The position numbers and the translations under genes were made by a program. Shown in pieces: positions 1-6,986 of a stretch of DNA of 64,000 nucleotides (position 1 is its first letter; each line of letters starts with the position of its first letter). The notes under the pieces are model-generated. The model saw only the letters and a list, made by a program, of their open reading frames with translations. It was not told the origin of the DNA and did not search any database. Origin of the DNA: JAXHUE01 sp034189655 (GTDB taxonomy: Bacteria; Chloroflexota; Dehalococcoidia; E44-bin15). Location: assembly GCA_034189655.1 (NCBI GenBank), contig JAXHUE010000003.1, positions 44,132 to 108,131 of the forward strand, given 5' to 3'.

Positions 1-88
1 GGCCGAGTACGTGGAGACGCTGGACAAGGCGAGGGCCCTCGTCGAGTCGCTTGGGCCCCAGCCGCTCCCGGCACCAGAGGAGAGGTGA
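1..88 (+). CDS. C-terminal end of a chorismate-utilising enzyme, probably PabB/TrpE component I (partial)
   Basis: Reading from base 2 gives 28 residues and a TGA at 86-88. The stretch AEYVETLDKARALVESLG resembles the last helix of anthranilate/aminodeoxychorismate synthase component I, where E-T-x-x-K-A-x-A-L is typical. This fits the pabA and pabC genes that follow 3.2 kb downstream, so I infer the end of pabB. Only the tail is visible, the match is short, and another chorismate-binding enzyme is possible. The other two frames do not resemble this family. Confidence 0.5.
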   Translation, partial: AEYVETLDKARALVESLGPQPLPAPEER

Positions 89-136
89 CGGGGTGGCCAA
101 TTGTAGCAAACCACCTCCAGTACCACGTAATAGCTA

Positions 137-165
137 TTGACAAACGGGTGGGAATATACTATAAA
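137..165 (+). promoter_or_regulatory. Strong sigma70-type promoter for the surface repeat protein
   Basis: TTGACA at 137-142 and TATAAA at 160-165 are separated by exactly 17 bases. Transcription would start near 172, leaving a leader of about 107 nt before the ATG at 279. The leader holds a small ACAGG/CCTGT hairpin near 200-220. This is one of the closest matches to consensus in the window, which suggests an abundant protein. Confidence 0.8.
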
Positions 166-278
166 ATAGTGCCAAGGGTGGCGGTGGGCGTGAGTATCAC
201 AGGTTCACTTTGCCTGTTTACAGTGTGTCTTGGAAATAGGAGTGGTGAGTGGAAAAGACTGGAGAAGGGAGATGAGCC

Positions 279-3158
279 ATGAGAAGTAAATATCCTGGGC
301 TCACCAGGCCGACGGCGGTGCTCATAGCGCTGGCACTGATCGCCACACTTCTCGCCATCGTTATCCCGACGACCATTGGCTCGGCGGTCAACGAGGAGTG
401 GGCCAACGCCGTCGTCGAGGAGGCGACTGAGAGGGTGGTCAACCCCGATAACGCCCTGGGCCCCAACGATGGCACGTGCGCCACCATGAGGCGCAGCGCC
501 GAGCTTACCCTGGACATGGGAGTCGGCGAGGAGGCGCTGGACGGCCCGGGCAACGACCTCAAAGTCTATTCCCAGGGCGGTGACTACGAGGTCTTCGTGT
601 GGGACGGCTTCACCTGGCAGTCGCTGGGTATTGGCGCCGGCACTCAGGAGTTCGACCTGGCCGATGCCGGCGTGGCCCAGTCGCGGTACGTGAGGATTGA
701 GAATCGCACCAAGGGTGATATATGCATCGATGCCGTAGAGGTGCTGGGCGGCGAGCCCAAGCCCAGGATAACCGCTCCTGGCTACGAGGCCGACCTCACC
801 GGCAATACCCAGATAGTGGCCGAGGACGAGGATGATGGCAACATCACCGATTGCTGGTTCTACTACTGGTACGACCTCGACCAGGACTGCGTGGCCGATG
901 AGGGCGAGGACACCTGGCACCTCATAGGCCACGATAGCGTTGGCGGCAATTGGAGCGTGTGGTGGGACACCGGCAACTACAGCGACTGCTGCTACATCCT
1001 GAAGGCCGTGATGGAGAACTCCAGGGGCATCCAGGGTGACAGCTACGAGCAGGGCTTCCCCCACAACGTGCAGCTCACCAACCACGACCCCCAGCCCGAG
1101 ATAACCGCCCCTGATGACCAGACCCCCTGCGATGCCGCCCCGGTGAGTGGCAACGTGACCCTCACCGCGGTGGACAACAGCTTTGAGCAGGGGGCAGACG
1201 TCACAGAGTGCACGTTCGAGTACTACTACGATGAGAACATGAACTGCGACGACGATGACGGCAACCAGTGGACCGACATCGCCGGCATGGGCGCTAGCGG
1301 TGTGGTCAAGGGTAACGGTGGCGAGGGCTACGAGTTCACCTACGACTGGGACACCACCCAGATGCCAGACTGCTGCTACCTCCTCCGTGTCACCATGGAG
1401 GACAAGCACGGGCGTGCCAACACCACGGACCATATCAACATCGCCCTCTCCAACCACGACCCGCAGCCCGTGTTCTTGAACCCCGGCGAGGACGACACCG
1501 TGCAGGGCACCATCCTGCTGGAGGTAGAGGACGCCAGCCTTGACCAGGGCAGCGACGTGATATGCACCACCTGGGAGTACTGCTACGCCACCGACGAAAG
1601 CCAGTGCAGCGGTGATGACTGGAACCTGATACTGCAGGACTGCGACCCCGTCGGTGACACCTGGAGGCTGTGGTGGGACACCAACCAGGTACAGGACTGC
1701 TTCTACACCATCCGCGCCACCATGGAGGATGAGCACGGCCGTATCGGGGTGAGCTACCTCCACGTCGGCGTGGGCAACGACCCGCCGGTGGTCGAGATAG
1801 AGCAGCCCTACAACAACGACCTCCTCTGTGAGGACAACCCGGTGAGTGGCAACGTCACCGTCAGGGCCAAGGACACGCAGCAGGCCACCGACATCGAGGC
1901 CGCCACCTTCCGCTACTACTATGACACAAACCAGGACTGCGTGGCCAACGACGGCAACTCGTGGGTGCAGTTCGGCTACGATGGGACGAAGGAGATGGTG
2001 GGCGGCAACGCCACCTTCGAGGTGAACTGGGACACGAGCCAGCTCAACGACTGCTGCTACATCGTCCGCGTCTACATATCCGACCTCCACGCGCTGAACG
2101 GCTATGACACCCTCTGCGTGGCCCTCACCAACCACAACCCGGTGCCCGAGATCACCCAGCCCGAGGGCAACACCACCATAAGCGGCACCCAGAGGATCAT
2201 CGCCAAGGACACCGGCTTTGACCTGGGCAACGACATCAACCTGCCTGGCCACGGCAACGTGACCTTTGAGTATGCCACCGCAGACCAGAACTGCCAGCAG
2301 GTGGGCCAGTGGACAGACATGGGGGCGACCGTCACCCAGGTCGGCAGCCCGCCCGACCGCACCTGGTACGTGGACTGGGACACCACCCAGGTGGAGGACT
2401 GCTTCCACCTCATCAGGGTGACCCTGGAGGACAAGCACGGCAGAACTGGCACCACCACCATCTGCGTGGGCGTGGCCAACAACCCGCCCCAGCCGCGGAT
2501 GACGGCCCCGCCTGATGCCACTCCCTGCACCGCGGGCGAGGTGAACGGGAACATCGACCTGGTGGCGGTGGACGACAAGGCCAACAGCACCGTGCAGAGC
2601 TGCGTCTTCGAGATCTGGGACGACTTCAACCAGAACTGCACCGCCGACGAGGGGAACACCACCTGGGTCGCCATCGGCTCGGGCACGCTCTCTGCGGGCA
2701 ACTGGACCCTCGATTGGGACACCACTGATGTCCCCGACGAGTGCTACCTGGTGCGGGCCAACATGACCGACATCCACGGTCTGGGCAACGTCTCCACCCA
2801 CATCAACCTGTACGTGAACAACCTGCGCCCGGCGCCGTACTTCTGGTATCCGTACGACAGGTCGGACTATCCTGTGGGCGACCCCGTCAACCTCTACGTG
2901 TACGACAAGACCGGGGCCACCGATATCCACGACGCCGATGTGTACTTCGAGTGGTGGGACCCGGTAGCGAGGGAGTGGGTCTACATAGGCACCGGCACCT
3001 CTTACTATGAGAGCTCCATGGGCATGTGGATGTGGTACAACTACAACCTCTACTACCCCGACCGCGACTGGATAGCGGTGAGGGTGACCATGACCGACAA
3101 GGGGGCCACACCACAGTCCGGCGACGACATCGTCCAGATTTACCGAGTGCAAGAGTAG
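279..3158 (+). CDS. Secreted/anchored surface protein: discoidin-like domain plus seven Ig-like repeats
   Basis: 959 residues. A short basic N-terminus is followed by a hydrophobic helix (about 12-36), a signal peptide or membrane anchor. Residues about 40-158 look like a discoidin/F5-8C-like sheet domain (G-G-D-Y-E-V, F-D-L, Y-V-R-I, D-A-V-E). Seven tandem Ig-like repeats follow from residue 160, each with a W-D-T motif, a C-(C/F/Y)-Y or D-C segment and usually a M-E-D-x-H-G turn. Four repeats carry acidic loops such as DLDQDCVADEGED that resemble calcium-binding loops. Sixteen N-x-S/T sequons are present. There is no LPXTG or other C-terminal sorting motif. SD GGGAGAT precedes the ATG. It has its own promoter and terminator. 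The role is inferred: S-layer or cell-surface structural protein. No enzyme signature is visible. Confidence 0.8.
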   Translation: MRSKYPGLTRPTAVLIALALIATLLAIVIPTTIGSAVNEEWANAVVEEATERVVNPDNALGPNDGTCATMRRSAELTLDMGVGEEALDGPGNDLKVYSQGGDYEVFVWDGFTWQSLGIGAGTQEFDLADAGVAQSRYVRIENRTKGDICIDAVEVLGGEPKPRITAPGYEADLTGNTQIVAEDEDDGNITDCWFYYWYDLDQDCVADEGEDTWHLIGHDSVGGNWSVWWDTGNYSDCCYILKAVMENSRGIQGDSYEQGFPHNVQLTNHDPQPEITAPDDQTPCDAAPVSGNVTLTAVDNSFEQGADVTECTFEYYYDENMNCDDDDGNQWTDIAGMGASGVVKGNGGEGYEFTYDWDTTQMPDCCYLLRVTMEDKHGRANTTDHINIALSNHDPQPVFLNPGEDDTVQGTILLEVEDASLDQGSDVICTTWEYCYATDESQCSGDDWNLILQDCDPVGDTWRLWWDTNQVQDCFYTIRATMEDEHGRIGVSYLHVGVGNDPPVVEIEQPYNNDLLCEDNPVSGNVTVRAKDTQQATDIEAATFRYYYDTNQDCVANDGNSWVQFGYDGTKEMVGGNATFEVNWDTSQLNDCCYIVRVYISDLHALNGYDTLCVALTNHNPVPEITQPEGNTTISGTQRIIAKDTGFDLGNDINLPGHGNVTFEYATADQNCQQVGQWTDMGATVTQVGSPPDRTWYVDWDTTQVEDCFHLIRVTLEDKHGRTGTTTICVGVANNPPQPRMTAPPDATPCTAGEVNGNIDLVAVDDKANSTVQSCVFEIWDDFNQNCTADEGNTTWVAIGSGTLSAGNWTLDWDTTDVPDECYLVRANMTDIHGLGNVSTHINLYVNNLRPAPYFWYPYDRSDYPVGDPVNLYVYDKTGATDIHDADVYFEWWDPVAREWVYIGTGTSYYESSMGMWMWYNYNLYYPDRDWIAVRVTMTDKGATPQSGDDIVQIYRVQE
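756..3155 (+). repeat. Seven tandem Ig-like repeat units within the surface protein
   Basis: Units begin at protein residues 160, 271, 395, 502, 621, 736 and 849 (nt 756, 1089, 1461, 1782, 2139, 2484 and 2823) and are 107-124 residues long. Each starts with a proline-rich linker (P-Q-P or P-P-x) and most end in N-H-D, N-N or G-N-D. Shared landmarks are the W-D-T strand, the D-C-C-Y type segment and the M-E-D-x-H-G turn. The last unit is the most divergent and lacks the cysteines. Confidence 0.85.
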
Positions 3159-3191
3159 CCCAGCCGCGGTTGCGGCCGGAAAGAGACCGCC

Positions 3192-3226
3192 GGGGGGCGT
3201 CCTTCAATGGGCGCCCCCCTTTCGTT
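3192..3226 (+). terminator. Rho-independent terminator after the surface protein
   Basis: Arms 3192-3202 and 3209-3219 form an 11-bp stem (GGGGGGCGTCC with GGGCGCCCCCC, including one G-T pair) around the loop TTCAAT, followed by TTTCGTT. It lies 33 bases after the stop codon and isolates the surface gene from pabA. Confidence 0.85.
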
Positions 3227-3254
3227 GGGGTGGTGTGCCCCTCCCGTCCCAGCC

Positions 3255-3283
3255 TTGCCCCCTCCCGCCGTAGCTGCTACAAT
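3255..3283 (+). promoter_or_regulatory. Promoter for pabA-pabC-MFS operon
   Basis: TTGCCC (3255-3260), a 17-base spacer and TACAAT (3278-3283). The predicted start near 3290 lies downstream of the ATG at 3286, which argues for the TTG at 3322 as the pabA start. Confidence 0.65.
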
Positions 3284-3321
3284 CTGTGTGGGGGGAGTGC
3301 CTTTATAAAGGGGAGGGGGCC

Positions 3322-3924
3322 TTGGTCATCATCATCGATAACTACGACTCCTTCTGCTACAACCTGGCCCAGTACATCGGGGAGCTGGGCTGGGAGCCCA
3401 TGGTGTGCCGCAACGACCAGCTCTCACTGGTGGAGATCGCGGCCCTGGCCCCGTCCCACATCGTGATCTCTCCCGGGCCGGGCACCCCGCTCGATGCCGG
3501 CATCTCCAACGCAGTGATACGCCGCTTTGCCGGCCACATCCCCATACTGGGGGTGTGCCTGGGACACCAGTGCATCGGCCACTGCTTCGGCGGGCACATA
3601 GTGCGCACCGTGCCGGTGCACGGCAAGTCCTCCCTCATCTACCACGACGGCAAGACGCTGTACCGCGGCCTGGCCAACCCCTTCGAGGCCGGGCGCTACC
3701 ACTCCCTGGCCGTCGCCCCGTGGGGCCTGCCCGCGGAGCTTGAGCTCTCGGCGCAGACCGAGACCGGGGAGGTCATGGGGGTGCGCCACCGCCAGTTCGT
3801 GGTCGAGGGCATCCAGTTCCACCCCGAGTCCATCCTCACCGCCTGTGGCCACGATGTGCTGCGTGCCTTCCTGGGCATAGAGCATCCGCGGTGGCAGGCC
3901 GCCCTGGGGGGGCCCCATGGCTAG
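3322..3924 (+). CDS. pabA: Aminodeoxychorismate/anthranilate synthase component II (glutamine amidotransferase)
   Basis: Class I glutamine amidotransferase that hydrolyses glutamine and passes ammonia to the chorismate-binding component. The family opening I-I-I-D-N-Y-D-S-F is present, with the oxyanion strand S-P-G-P-G-T-P, nucleophile Cys in GVCLGHQ, and the His-Glu pair in F-H-P-E-S. The TTG at 3322 (200 residues) is preferred because GGAGG sits 5 bases upstream and the family normally starts here; the ATG at 3286 adds 12 unsupported residues. The stop overlaps pabC by 8 bases. With pabC next, the folate (p-aminobenzoate) role is more likely than tryptophan, though many such subunits serve both. 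Confidence 0.85.
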   Translation: MVIIIDNYDSFCYNLAQYIGELGWEPMVCRNDQLSLVEIAALAPSHIVISPGPGTPLDAGISNAVIRRFAGHIPILGVCLGHQCIGHCFGGHIVRTVPVHGKSSLIYHDGKTLYRGLANPFEAGRYHSLAVAPWGLPAELELSAQTETGEVMGVRHRQFVVEGIQFHPESILTACGHDVLRAFLGIEHPRWQAALGGPHG

Positions 3925-4768
3925 CTGGGTGTACGTAGACGGGGCCCTGGTGCCCGGCGACCAGGCCGCCGTCTCCCCCCTCGACCGCGGCCTGCTCTAC
4001 GGCTACGGCCTGTTCGAGACCGTGCGCGCCTACGAGGGGCGCTGCTTCCGCCTGGGGCGGCACCTGGAGCGGCTCATGGCAGGTGCCGAGCGGCTCGCCC
4101 TCGCCGCCGCGCTCGACCGCGATGGCCTGGAGCGGGCGGTGTATCGCACCATGGAGGCAAACGGCCTCCGCGATGCCCGGGTGCGGCTCACCGTCACCGC
4201 CGGCGTAGGCGAGCGGGGGCTCTCCCCACCGCTGTCGGGGGCTGCCACCGTCATCGTAGTCGCCGAGGGGCTGGCCGCGCCGGGCCACGACGAGGGGGTG
4301 AGCGCCGCCATCGTCGGTGCGAGGAGGAACAGCGCCTCGCCGCTCGCCGGGATAAAGTCGTTGAACTACCTGGAGGCCCTGGTGGCCCACGCCCAGGCCC
4401 TGGCCCAGGGTGCCCAGCAGGCCATCATGTTAAACGAGCGCGGCCACGTCGCCGAGGGCAGCACCAGCAACATCTTCCTGGTCTCCGCAGGGAGACTGCT
4501 CACCCCGGCGCCGGCCTGTGGCATCCTCTGTGGCATAACCAGGGAGGCCGTGCTGGAGTGTGCCGCCGACCTCGGCATCGAGGCCGCCGAGGTGGAGCTA
4601 TCCCCGGAGGCCCTCTTCGCCGCCGACGAGGTCTTCCTCACCAGCTCCATAGTCGAGCTTGCGCCCGTGGCCCGCGTGGACGGCCGGGCCATCGGCGACG
4701 GCGGGCGTGGCAAGGTCACCTCCCTGCTCGCCGCCGCCTACCGGGAGCTGGTGCGGCGGGAGAGATGA
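3917..4768 (+). CDS. pabC: Aminodeoxychorismate lyase / class IV aminotransferase
   Basis: 283-residue PLP fold-type IV enzyme. The sequence shows DRGLLYGYGLFET near the N-terminus, the PLP lysine in G-I-K-S-L-N-Y-L, and E-G-S-T-S-N-I-F before a C-G-I-L-C-G-I-T-R stretch. In this family these features occur in aminodeoxychorismate lyase, branched-chain aminotransferase and D-amino-acid transaminase. Coupling to pabA by an 8-base overlap favours 4-amino-4-deoxychorismate to p-aminobenzoate. Branched-chain aminotransferase remains possible on sequence alone. Confidence 0.78.
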   Translation: MASWVYVDGALVPGDQAAVSPLDRGLLYGYGLFETVRAYEGRCFRLGRHLERLMAGAERLALAAALDRDGLERAVYRTMEANGLRDARVRLTVTAGVGERGLSPPLSGAATVIVVAEGLAAPGHDEGVSAAIVGARRNSASPLAGIKSLNYLEALVAHAQALAQGAQQAIMLNERGHVAEGSTSNIFLVSAGRLLTPAPACGILCGITREAVLECAADLGIEAAEVELSPEALFAADEVFLTSSIVELAPVARVDGRAIGDGGRGKVTSLLAAAYRELVRRER

Positions 4769-5937
4769 GCAGGAGGAACGCGGCGCGGCTGCTCCCCCTC
4801 TATGCCGTAGGCTTCCTGGGCTATGTCGGCTTCAGCCTGCTCTTTCCCGTCGTCCCCCAGTATGCCGACTCCGTGGGCACGCCCCTGGCACTGGTGGGGG
4901 TGGCGGTGGGGATGTTCTCCTACGTCACCGCGGTGGCCATGGTGCCCTTTGGCCTCCTGTCAGACCGGGTGGGACGGCGTCTCCTCCTGGTGGTAGGGCT
5001 GGTGCTGTACACAGTGGCCCCGCTGCTCTACCTCTGGGCCGACGGCCCGCTTCTGCTCATCGTGGTGAGGGGCATACACGGGCTGGCCTCGGCGGCCTTC
5101 ATCCCCGCGGCCAACGCCATCGTGGTGGACATGGCCCCGCCCCAGAGGCGGGGCGAGGCCCTGGGGTGGTTCACCGGTGCCACCATGATGGGCTTCATCG
5201 TCGGCCCGGTAACGGGCGGCTTCCTCTTGAGCGCCTTCGGGTTCGATGCCGTCTTCTACGCGTGCAGCCTCACCTCCCTCATCGCCCTGGTGCTGGTGCT
5301 CCCCTGGCTTAAGGGCATGCCGGAGAGCCCCGCCGCCGCAGAGCGCAGCGAGGGCACCTGGGCCTGGATGGGGCAGCGGCGGGCCATCGGTGCCCTGCTC
5401 ACCCCCCTGTTCATCACCTTTGGGTCGGGCACCATCGTGGCCTTCATGCCCCTGTATGGGGAAGAGCTGCTCATAACCGCTGCGCAGGTAGGGGTGATGA
5501 TAACCGCGGTCTATGCCGCCTCGGCGCTGGTGCGTGCCCCGGCGGGGCGGCTCTCCGACCGCATGGGGAGGGGGCGGGTCATCCTCTCAGGCTTCGCTGC
5601 GAGCGCCCTCTTCGTCGCCCTCATCGCCGTGCCCACGTCCTTCCCGCTGCTGGTGCTGGTGGGCGTTGCCTTCGGGCTGGGCATGGGGCTGGCCATGCCC
5701 GCGGCATTCGCCCTGGTCGCCGACCTGGCCCCGCCTGACAGGCGCGGGCTGGCCATGGGGGCCGCCAGCAGCTCGCTACAGGCGGGACTGGCCCTGGGGG
5801 CGACGGCCATGGGGGGCGTGGCCGTGGCCGTGGGCTATGCCCCCATGTTCGGGGCGTGCGGCGCCGTCATGGCCCTGGGCCTTGCGGTGGTGTACCTCTT
5901 GCTGCGCCGCCGCGGGGACAGCGGTCGGCAGGGGTGA
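4765..5937 (+). CDS. MFS transporter (drug/metabolite efflux type)
   Basis: 390 residues with about 12 hydrophobic helices in two halves. Motif A, G-L-L-S-D-R-V-G-R-R, follows the second helix and is echoed in the second half as G-R-L-S-D-R-M-G-R-G. The ATG at 4765 overlaps the pabC stop (ATGA), so the two are translationally coupled; a longer open frame upstream only reads through pabC in another frame. The substrate is unknown. Its operon position suggests co-expression with p-aminobenzoate synthesis, but no function follows from that. Confidence 0.8.
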   Translation: MSRRNAARLLPLYAVGFLGYVGFSLLFPVVPQYADSVGTPLALVGVAVGMFSYVTAVAMVPFGLLSDRVGRRLLLVVGLVLYTVAPLLYLWADGPLLLIVVRGIHGLASAAFIPAANAIVVDMAPPQRRGEALGWFTGATMMGFIVGPVTGGFLLSAFGFDAVFYACSLTSLIALVLVLPWLKGMPESPAAAERSEGTWAWMGQRRAIGALLTPLFITFGSGTIVAFMPLYGEELLITAAQVGVMITAVYAASALVRAPAGRLSDRMGRGRVILSGFAASALFVALIAVPTSFPLLVLVGVAFGLGMGLAMPAAFALVADLAPPDRRGLAMGAASSSLQAGLALGATAMGGVAVAVGYAPMFGACGAVMALGLAVVYLLLRRRGDSGRQG

Positions 5938-6008
5938 CCGCGGGGCGAACGCGGCGTTCTAGCATCTCGGAAAACGGTGCACGCAGAGGGCCTAGTGGGC
6001 AATATTCG

Positions 6009-6046
6009 TTGACCGCCCTGGGTGAGGCGTGCTATCATGCTATAAT
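6009..6046 (+). promoter_or_regulatory. Promoter region of ftsY
   Basis: TTGACC (6009-6014), 18 bases, TATCAT (6033-6038), with a perfect TATAAT at 6041-6046 just behind it. Either -10 gives a leader of only about 13-20 nt before the ATG at 6066, which has GGAG at 6057-6060. Confidence 0.6.
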
Positions 6047-6065
6047 CTCTGCTGTCGGAGTGACG

Positions 6066-6986
6066 ATGGGCGAGCGGGAACAGATGGAGAAGGGGGTGAA
6101 GCGCTCCCGGGAGGGCTGGTTCGGCCGGGTGATGCGCCTCTTCGACCGTGCCGCCATCGACCAGGGGCTGTGGGACGAGCTGGAGGAGCTGCTCATCGCC
6201 GCCGACGTCGGGGTGGCCACCAGCGCCAGGCTGCTGGGGCGGGTGCAGGAGCGGGTGGGCCGGGAGCGGCTCCAGGAGGCCTCCCAGGTCAGGGCCGTGC
6301 TGCGCCAGGAGATGGTGGCCATGCTGCGGGTGGACGGTGCCCCTTCCGGGGGGGGCGTCAGGCTGGCGCCGTCGCCGCCCACGGTGGTGCTGGTGGTGGG
6401 GGTCAACGGGGTGGGCAAGACGCTCTCCATCGCCAAGCTGGCCCACATGCTGAAAGGGGAGGGGAGGCGGGTGGTGCTCGCCGCCGCCGACACATTCCGC
6501 GCCGCGGCCGTCGAGCAGCTCCAGGTGCTGGGCAGGCGCATCGGGGTGGAGGTCATCGCCCAGGGGCCCGGCGCCGACCCCGGGGCCGTGGTGTACGACA
6601 GCCTGGAGGCGGCGAGGGCGCGCGGCGCCGACGTGGTAATCGTCGATACCGCGGGCCGGCTGCACACCAAGTTCAACCTGATGGAGGAGCTCAAGAAGAT
6701 CAGGCGGGTGGCCTCTCGCAGCGACCCCGAGGCCCCCCACGAGGTGTTCCTGGTGCTCGACGCCACCACCGGGCAGAACGGCCTGCTCCAGGCGCGGCGC
6801 TTCACCGAGGCGGTGGAGGTCACCGGCGTCTTCCTCACCAAGCTCGATGGCACTGCCAAGGGGGGCATCGTGCTCGCCATATGCGACGAGCTCAAGGTGC
6901 CCATACGCTTCATCGGAACCGGCGAGTCGGTGGCAGACATCGCCCCCTTCGACGCCGACTCGTTTGTCGAGGTGCTCTCGTCGTGA
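6066..6986 (+). CDS. ftsY: Signal recognition particle receptor FtsY
   Basis: 306-residue SRP GTPase that docks ribosome-SRP complexes at the membrane. The N helical bundle (about 1-90) is followed by the G domain: G1 G-V-N-G-V-G-K-T, D-T-F-R-A-A-A-V-E-Q-L, G3 D-T-A-G-R, G4 T-K-L-D-G-T-A-K-G-G and closing G-T-G-E-S. There is no long acidic A domain as in E. coli, as in many short FtsY proteins. The ATG at 6066 has GGAG 5 bases upstream; a longer in-frame extension would lie in the promoter. Its stop overlaps the next start (GTGA). Confidence 0.93.
   Translation: MGEREQMEKGVKRSREGWFGRVMRLFDRAAIDQGLWDELEELLIAADVGVATSARLLGRVQERVGRERLQEASQVRAVLRQEMVAMLRVDGAPSGGGVRLAPSPPTVVLVVGVNGVGKTLSIAKLAHMLKGEGRRVVLAAADTFRAAAVEQLQVLGRRIGVEVIAQGPGADPGAVVYDSLEAARARGADVVIVDTAGRLHTKFNLMEELKKIRRVASRSDPEAPHEVFLVLDATTGQNGLLQARRFTEAVEVTGVFLTKLDGTAKGGIVLAICDELKVPIRFIGTGESVADIAPFDADSFVEVLSS

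Noticed and set aside
159..3152. A 997-codon open frame on the minus strand opposite the surface protein
   Set aside because: It is a mirror of GC-rich codon use: low-complexity V/H/G/A-rich translation with no family features. The plus strand has promoter, SD, signal segment, repeats and terminator.
6029..6982. A long N-terminal extension of the YYY protein over ftsY
   Set aside because: It is ftsY in another frame, G/R/A-rich. The GTG overlapping the ftsY stop gives the normal membrane start.
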